Shown here piece after piece: positions 57,589 through 61,473 of a DNA stretch of 61,473 nucleotides (position 1 is the stretch's first letter; each line of letters begins with the position of its first letter). The stretch lies in contig JAEWSP010000015.1 of NCBI GenBank assembly GCA_023459795.1, forward strand, positions 1-61,473, in the 5' to 3' direction. Source of the stretch: Bacillota bacterium (GTDB lineage Bacteria; Bacillota_I; Bacilli_A; RFN20; CAG-288). The notes under the pieces were generated by a model that saw nothing but the letters and a program-made list of their open reading frames with translations, was not told the origin of the DNA and ran no database searches. A program made the position numbers and the translations under genes.

Positions 57589-58509
57589 ATGAAAAAGCGA
57601 TTTGGCGGCTTATATACGTTGCAGGCGATTATCCTAGGCTTCCTGATCCTTATCGGAATCCTTGTCGGAACCTTTGCGGATCTTCCTATCGAACAGGCAA
57701 TCTATCATTCCCATACCAACTGGTATTCCCAGTTCATCGAATTCTTCGGAAGCCTTCCGCCGGCTGCCTTGCTAGGCTCCGGTGCCGTCTTCTTCTTCCT
57801 TTACTTCCAGGATCAGAAGGAACTGAAGAACCATTTCTTGTATGCTTACCTGCTTCTCTTCGGAGTGACGGCATTTGTCGGAGCCGTCTGGGGATATGAA
57901 GCCTTCCACCGGGCAATCACGATAAACCATGGAACCATCTACAGCGCACTGATCGGAATCCCGGCAATCGCTGCTACGAATGTCCTCTTCTGGCTGTTCC
58001 TGAGGAAGTACGACACGAAGACCTTTGCTAGAAAGGGATCCCTCATCGCCGTAGCCGGAGTCACTGTCTTGGTCTTCACCTTCCTCTGCAAGAGCATCGT
58101 CGTCCGTCCTAGGTACTTTGCCATCATGGAGGAGATGGGAGGGAATACGGATCTTTATTTCCGTCCCTGGTATCTCTTCTCCCGGAACATGGACGGGCTT
58201 GAGAATGTGGACCATTACTATCTGGAATCCTGGCCTAGCGGTCATTCCGCCTTCGGCTTCCTCACTCTGACTAGCCTTGCCTTCTCCGATATCGGATCCA
58301 AGGACATCAAGAAGAGAAGCTATCTCTACTTCTCTCTTTCCATCCTCTGGATGCTCATGACCGGATTTGGCAGGATGCTCGGCGGTTCCCACTACATCAG
58401 CGATGTGTCGTTCGGCTATCTCTTCGGATTGATTCCTCTTGCCCTCTCCTTCTTCCTCTTCTACCGGAAGAAGACGGACCTTCCGCTTGTCGAGAAGAAA
58501 CAGGCATAA
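57589..58509 (+). CDS. PAP2 superfamily membrane phosphatase
   Basis: The 306-aa protein has six spans and the three phosphatase motifs in order: KSIVVRPRY, the PSGHS signature (SWPSGHSAFGF) and GRMLGGSHYISDV. Family members dephosphorylate undecaprenyl-PP, phosphatidic acid or phosphatidylglycerophosphate on the outer membrane face. Recycling of the C55 carrier made by UppS is a reasonable but unproven role. The start at 57589 has GGGGA upstream; longer frames reach back into the lipase gene and are rejected. Confidence 0.9.
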   Translation: MKKRFGGLYTLQAIILGFLILIGILVGTFADLPIEQAIYHSHTNWYSQFIEFFGSLPPAALLGSGAVFFFLYFQDQKELKNHFLYAYLLLFGVTAFVGAVWGYEAFHRAITINHGTIYSALIGIPAIAATNVLFWLFLRKYDTKTFARKGSLIAVAGVTVLVFTFLCKSIVVRPRYFAIMEEMGGNTDLYFRPWYLFSRNMDGLENVDHYYLESWPSGHSAFGFLTLTSLAFSDIGSKDIKKRSYLYFSLSILWMLMTGFGRMLGGSHYISDVSFGYLFGLIPLALSFFLFYRKKTDLPLVEKKQA

Positions 58510-58512
58510 CAG

Positions 58513-58541
58513 AAAAGCTCTCGGTCGCCCGAGAGCTTTTT
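58513..58541. terminator. Bidirectional terminator after the PAP2 gene
   Basis: AAAAGCTCTCGG-TCGC-CCGAGAGCTTTT; it lies between convergent genes. Confidence 0.9.
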
Positions 58542-58544
58542 ATG

Positions 58545-60146
58545 TTAGGACAGGGAATAGTAGACCTGCAGGTAACCGTCATCTTCCAGCTTGTCTCCGT
58601 TCGAGGATAGGTGGAAGTGATCGGCTTTGGCAACCGTGGAAAGACCGGGGATGGCGGAGTAATAGGAAGTCATATCGATGGATAACTCCCCTTTGTCCTT
58701 GTCGAAACTCATTCCATTGGAACCGTCGAGAGAAGAAGCAAGAAGCTCGAAGACGGAACTCTTCAGCTCATCCTTGGCTAGGATACTTCCTCCGTAGATA
58801 TCCTGGACCTGGAAGGTGACTTTCAGGTTGTCCAGGTCGTTTGCCTTCATGACCAGGACCAAGGTTATGGGATAGCCGTTTACGGAAAGCTCCAGATTGA
58901 CGGCCATCTTCTCCGACAGTATCTCCGTATAGGCATTCGTAAGGGATATGGTAGCTAAGGTATAGGTGTTGTCTTCTTCCTTGGTGTAGAGGACACTGCT
59001 GGTACCGAAGACGTTGCTTTCCAATAGCGTTCCGGAGATCGTATCCTCGCCTAAGCGGAAGAGGTTGATCTTGTCCTGGCTTGGATGGGCGGCTATTTCA
59101 CTTGCTACGGAAAGGAAACCTTCTCCCAGTGCTTTCTTCACAGTCTCGCTTTCTGAAGGACGGGCTCCCTTGTAAGTCTCGTTATTTGTAATTCCGACGG
59201 AGCTTAGATCCAAAGGGGAGATGAACGTTTTCTCGCTGTCGGAAAGAGAAGCATAACCTTTGAGGAGATAATTCATCATGGTGGCAGCATTGGACTTGGA
59301 GATATCGAATATTCCGGCATTCATCAAGGAAGCGACCTTGTCCCTGAAAGCGGGAATGTCTAAGGTAGAAGCCTTTCCTTCCTCGCAGTAATCGGCATTG
59401 GTCTTCATGCTGGTAAGGTCGGCTACGACCTTCAGGGAATCCGTCTCATGGAAGGAAGCCTTCAGGAGATTGGATTCGACTGCCTGGTTAAGGAATCCGA
59501 CAGCTAAGGAGGAGTCGGAATCACCGCTTGAAAGCATCGTCTTGAGATCCGCAAGGAGGTTTGCTTTTGTATAGAGGATCTTTCTTCCGGAAAGGTCCGG
59601 AGTGACATGGATGCCGGACGAGGCAAAGGAAGAGGAAATGGAATCGTTGTTCAGGAATCCTCCAAGGATACTGAAAGCAATCGTTTCCAGATGCCCTAGT
59701 CTTCCAACCTTTGCTTCCTTGATGTCGAATTCATAGCTGCCCTGGAGAGGGTCGTCCGTGTTGATGTTGTCGACAAGATCCGTGACAAGGACGATTTCCG
59801 TCTTGAACATGGGGACCTCGATATCCACGGCGAAATCATAGGAGCTGTCCGTGATGTCGACATGGGCGCCTTTTATTTTGCCCTTGGCATCGCTTGGAAG
59901 CGCAGCCAGGACTCCGTTAAGGGCTTTGTTCAGGTCTTCCTCCGTAAGGGAGAGGGAAATCTGACCGTTTTTCTTCGTATCCGCCATCCCGTGGATCAAC
60001 CTCTTCTGGATTTCATCGCTGTTGATAGTCAAGGTTCCATCCGTTGCCGGAACGGTATTTCCGGAAGAAAGAAGGAAATAGGCGCCGCCTACTAGAACCA
60101 CGACGATTCCGACAGGAATGAGTATTCTCTTCAATAGTTTTCCCAT
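58545..60146 (-). CDS. Large membrane-anchored extracytoplasmic protein, 533 aa
   Basis: A basic start and one hydrophobic segment (residues 7-27, no lipobox Cys) are followed by about 500 residues outside the membrane. The ISLSLTEEDLNKALNGVL stretch and the beta-rich, Ile/Val-alternating segments recall the YpmS/DUF2140- or DUF2993-like lipid-binding proteins, which start with a similar L-T-x-x-x-L-N motif. That assignment is tentative, as those proteins are much shorter. AAAGGAGA precedes the ATG. It is monocistronic. Codon use is normal. Confidence 0.68.
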   Translation of the reverse strand: MGKLLKRILIPVGIVVVLVGGAYFLLSSGNTVPATDGTLTINSDEIQKRLIHGMADTKKNGQISLSLTEEDLNKALNGVLAALPSDAKGKIKGAHVDITDSSYDFAVDIEVPMFKTEIVLVTDLVDNINTDDPLQGSYEFDIKEAKVGRLGHLETIAFSILGGFLNNDSISSSFASSGIHVTPDLSGRKILYTKANLLADLKTMLSSGDSDSSLAVGFLNQAVESNLLKASFHETDSLKVVADLTSMKTNADYCEEGKASTLDIPAFRDKVASLMNAGIFDISKSNAATMMNYLLKGYASLSDSEKTFISPLDLSSVGITNNETYKGARPSESETVKKALGEGFLSVASEIAAHPSQDKINLFRLGEDTISGTLLESNVFGTSSVLYTKEEDNTYTLATISLTNAYTEILSEKMAVNLELSVNGYPITLVLVMKANDLDNLKVTFQVQDIYGGSILAKDELKSSVFELLASSLDGSNGMSFDKDKGELSIDMTSYYSAIPGLSTVAKADHFHLSSNGDKLEDDGYLQVYYSLS

Positions 60147-60234
60147 AATCCATCTCCTTTACGGCAGGACAGCCTGCCGACAACATATTATCATAGGAAA
60201 AGAAGAAGCAGGAGAAACTTTCCCCTCTTTCTAG

Positions 60235-60240
60235 CTATAA
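60235..60240 (+). promoter_or_regulatory. -10 box of hslO
   Basis: TATAAT lies 26 nt before the hslO start; no good -35 is seen. GGGAGGA follows as ribosome site. Confidence 0.5.
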
Positions 60241-60265
60241 TAGGAGTCTCAGGGAGGATAAGAAA

Positions 60266-61159
60266 ATGGAAAAGAAGGATGAACTGGTCCGCCGGCTTGC
60301 TGCTAACGGAGAAGTGATTGCCATAGCCTGTTCGACTAGAGGCGTAGCGGAGACGGCAAGACAGCTTCATGATTCTTCTCCGATTGCGACAGCTGCCCTC
60401 GGAAGGCTGATGTCCGGATGCCTTATGATGTCGGATCTGCTACGGAACAAGACGGATGCCCTGACGTTGATGATCGAAGGCAACGGCCCTCTTGGAAAGA
60501 TCCTTGCAACCGGAGACAACTCCGGAAATGTAAAGGGGTACTGCTCCAACAGTTCCGTCTATCTTCCCAACGAAGCAAACGGGCATCTCAATGTAGCCGG
60601 AGGCATCGGAAAAGGGACTTTGACTGTTATCAAGGACCAGGGAATGAAGGACAACTACAATTCCACGATTGCTCTCCATTCCGGGGAAATAGCGGATGAC
60701 CTTACCTACTACTATGCCCAGAGCGAACAGCTTCCTTCCTCTGTCGGACTGGGAGTTTTAGTTACGCCGGAAGGAAAGGCCCTGGAAAGCGGAGGCTTTC
60801 TTCTGCAGCTGATGCCGTTTCCGAAAGAGGAAGTGGTCCGGAAGCTGGAAGAGAACATCGCCGCCTTTGGAAATGTGACAGATCATTTACGGCTAGGAGA
60901 AGGGGCGGATGATATCCTGGACCAGCTTCTCAAAGGCTTCGACCAGAAAGAGACTCACCGTGCGCCGGTCCGTTTCTATTGCGACTGCAATAGGGAGATA
61001 GGAAAGAAAATCCTGCAATCCCTCGGAAAAAGCGAGCTTATCTCGATGCTTTCGGAGAAAAAGCCAGTGGAGATGACTTGCGGTTTCTGCGGCAAGAAAT
61101 ACGCCTATTCCAGGGAGGAAGTGGAAGACATCCTCAGTAAGGCGGAAGACAAGAAATAA
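60266..61159 (+). CDS. hslO: Redox-regulated chaperone Hsp33
   Basis: Hsp33 is a holdase activated by oxidation. The 297 aa include the N-terminal substrate-binding fold and the C-terminal zinc switch with Cys239, Cys241 (CDC), Cys272 and Cys275 (CGFC), all four present. The SSPIATAALGRLM and the VTPEGKALESGGFLLQ regions are typical. GGGAGGA precedes the ATG. The stop codon lies only a few bases from the end of an insertion element, so the original downstream sequence has been displaced. Confidence 0.95.
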   Translation: MEKKDELVRRLAANGEVIAIACSTRGVAETARQLHDSSPIATAALGRLMSGCLMMSDLLRNKTDALTLMIEGNGPLGKILATGDNSGNVKGYCSNSSVYLPNEANGHLNVAGGIGKGTLTVIKDQGMKDNYNSTIALHSGEIADDLTYYYAQSEQLPSSVGLGVLVTPEGKALESGGFLLQLMPFPKEEVVRKLEENIAAFGNVTDHLRLGEGADDILDQLLKGFDQKETHRAPVRFYCDCNREIGKKILQSLGKSELISMLSEKKPVEMTCGFCGKKYAYSREEVEDILSKAEDKK

Positions 61160-61164
61160 AAAAA

Positions 61165-61205
61165 GGGGCTGTTACGAATTAGGAGTTCGTAGCGGCCTCT
61201 TTTTT
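61165..61205. terminator. IS-end hairpin, probable terminator of hslO
   Basis: GGCTGTTACGAA (61167-61178) pairs with TTCGTAGCGGCC (61186-61197), allowing G-U pairs, and is followed by a T run (61200-61205). It begins with GGGGCTG, typical of IS terminal repeats, and overlaps the transposase stop codon. Confidence 0.65.
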
Positions 61206-61473
61206 TGAGGCTTCTTGGTATGAGGACGGGTCTTCATTCCGGGCCTCATAGGCCTCGGGACAGGGAAGACTTCCGGCTTCAGGTCTTCGGGGAACGATAC
61301 CCTTATCTTGGACGAGCACGGATCCGTCATCCACTTGAAAAGCTTCCTCGTGTTAGTCCCGAGGCACACAAGCATGAACTCCAGCTCCGCCTTCTTCAGG
61401 CCCGTCCTCTTCAGCCGCGTCTTGTTCATATCCTCCTTCATGATCCCGAAGCACCCCTCGGACTGTATAGTCC
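61172..61473 (-). mobile_element. IS1182-like transposase, C-terminal part, cut by the window edge
   Basis: The minus-strand frame enters at the window edge and reads TIQSEGCFGIMKEDMNKTRL, then LKKAELEFMLVCLGTNTRKL and a basic tail to the TAA at 61172. The S-E-G-x-F-G-x-x-K and E-F-x-L-x-x-x-x-x-N-x-R-K-L pattern is the conserved C-terminal end of DDE transposases of the IS1182 group; the SEG Glu is probably the catalytic one. The rest lies beyond 61473, so whether the element is complete is unknown. The element ends about 5 nt after hslO. Confidence 0.85.

Overview
The window reads as ordinary chromosomal DNA of a Bacillota bacterium, about 50% GC and densely coded. It has Bacillus-type promoters (TTGnnn-N16/17-TATAAT), AGGAGG ribosome sites and Rho-independent terminators after most units. 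UGA is a true stop codon: it ends cdsA, the marR gene and the first drug-exporter gene, each time in a 4-nt ATGA overlap. The genetic code is therefore the standard bacterial one, not the Mycoplasma code. The gene order rpsB-tsf-pyrH-frr-uppS-cdsA-dxr-rseP, a type III glutamine synthetase, TSCPD (TIGR03905-like), DUF3737, DegV and BspA-type LRR proteins suggest a gut-associated Bacilli/Erysipelotrichia-like lineage. That placement is inference.

Layout. Positions 1-700 are decayed accessory DNA: two long hairpins and a frameshifted Xre-type regulator, beside a solitary tRNA-Glu on the minus strand. Positions 850-9216 carry the translation/envelope operon (S2, EF-Ts, UMP kinase, RRF, undecaprenyl-PP synthase, CDP-DG synthase, DXR, site-2 protease). 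Positions 9225-9925 hold a small heat-shock gene under a CIRCE operator and a nested palindrome. Positions 10-25 kb hold two membrane proteins, two DegV proteins, a two-module LRR protein, TSCPD-metK-decarboxylase, the long hibernation factor HPF, a Cof-type HAD phosphatase, three unrecognised genes, two tiny very basic protein genes with matching promoters and terminators, and a MazG-like gene.

Positions 25-40 kb hold an unknown protein, an esterase, a GT-C-like membrane protein, a CPA2 antiporter, a GH2 glycosidase, a MATE pump divergent from a marR-ABC-ABC heterodimeric exporter operon, and a DUF3737/C-S lyase pair. Positions 40.4-47.8 kb are three large genes for MacB/FtsX-type ABC permeases with very large extracytoplasmic domains; one has no ATPase. 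Positions 47.8-56.4 kb hold pyrophosphatase, GlnN, an acyl-ACP thioesterase and a four-gene glycerol-3-phosphate oxidation operon. The right end has a lipase, a PAP2 phosphatase, a large exported protein, Hsp33 and the 3' end of an IS1182-like transposase inserted directly behind hslO.

Functional themes. Isoprenoid, undecaprenyl and phospholipid precursor supply sits in the first operon. Fatty-acid handling (DegV, thioesterase, lipase, glycerol catabolism) recurs. Stress proteostasis appears as Hsp20 with CIRCE, Hsp33 and HPF. The least explained material is the three-gene permease cluster, the twin basic mini-proteins, the 21.8-24.1 kb unknown genes, the duplicated LRR protein, and several genes whose -10 box lies so close to the start codon that leaderless translation is likely.
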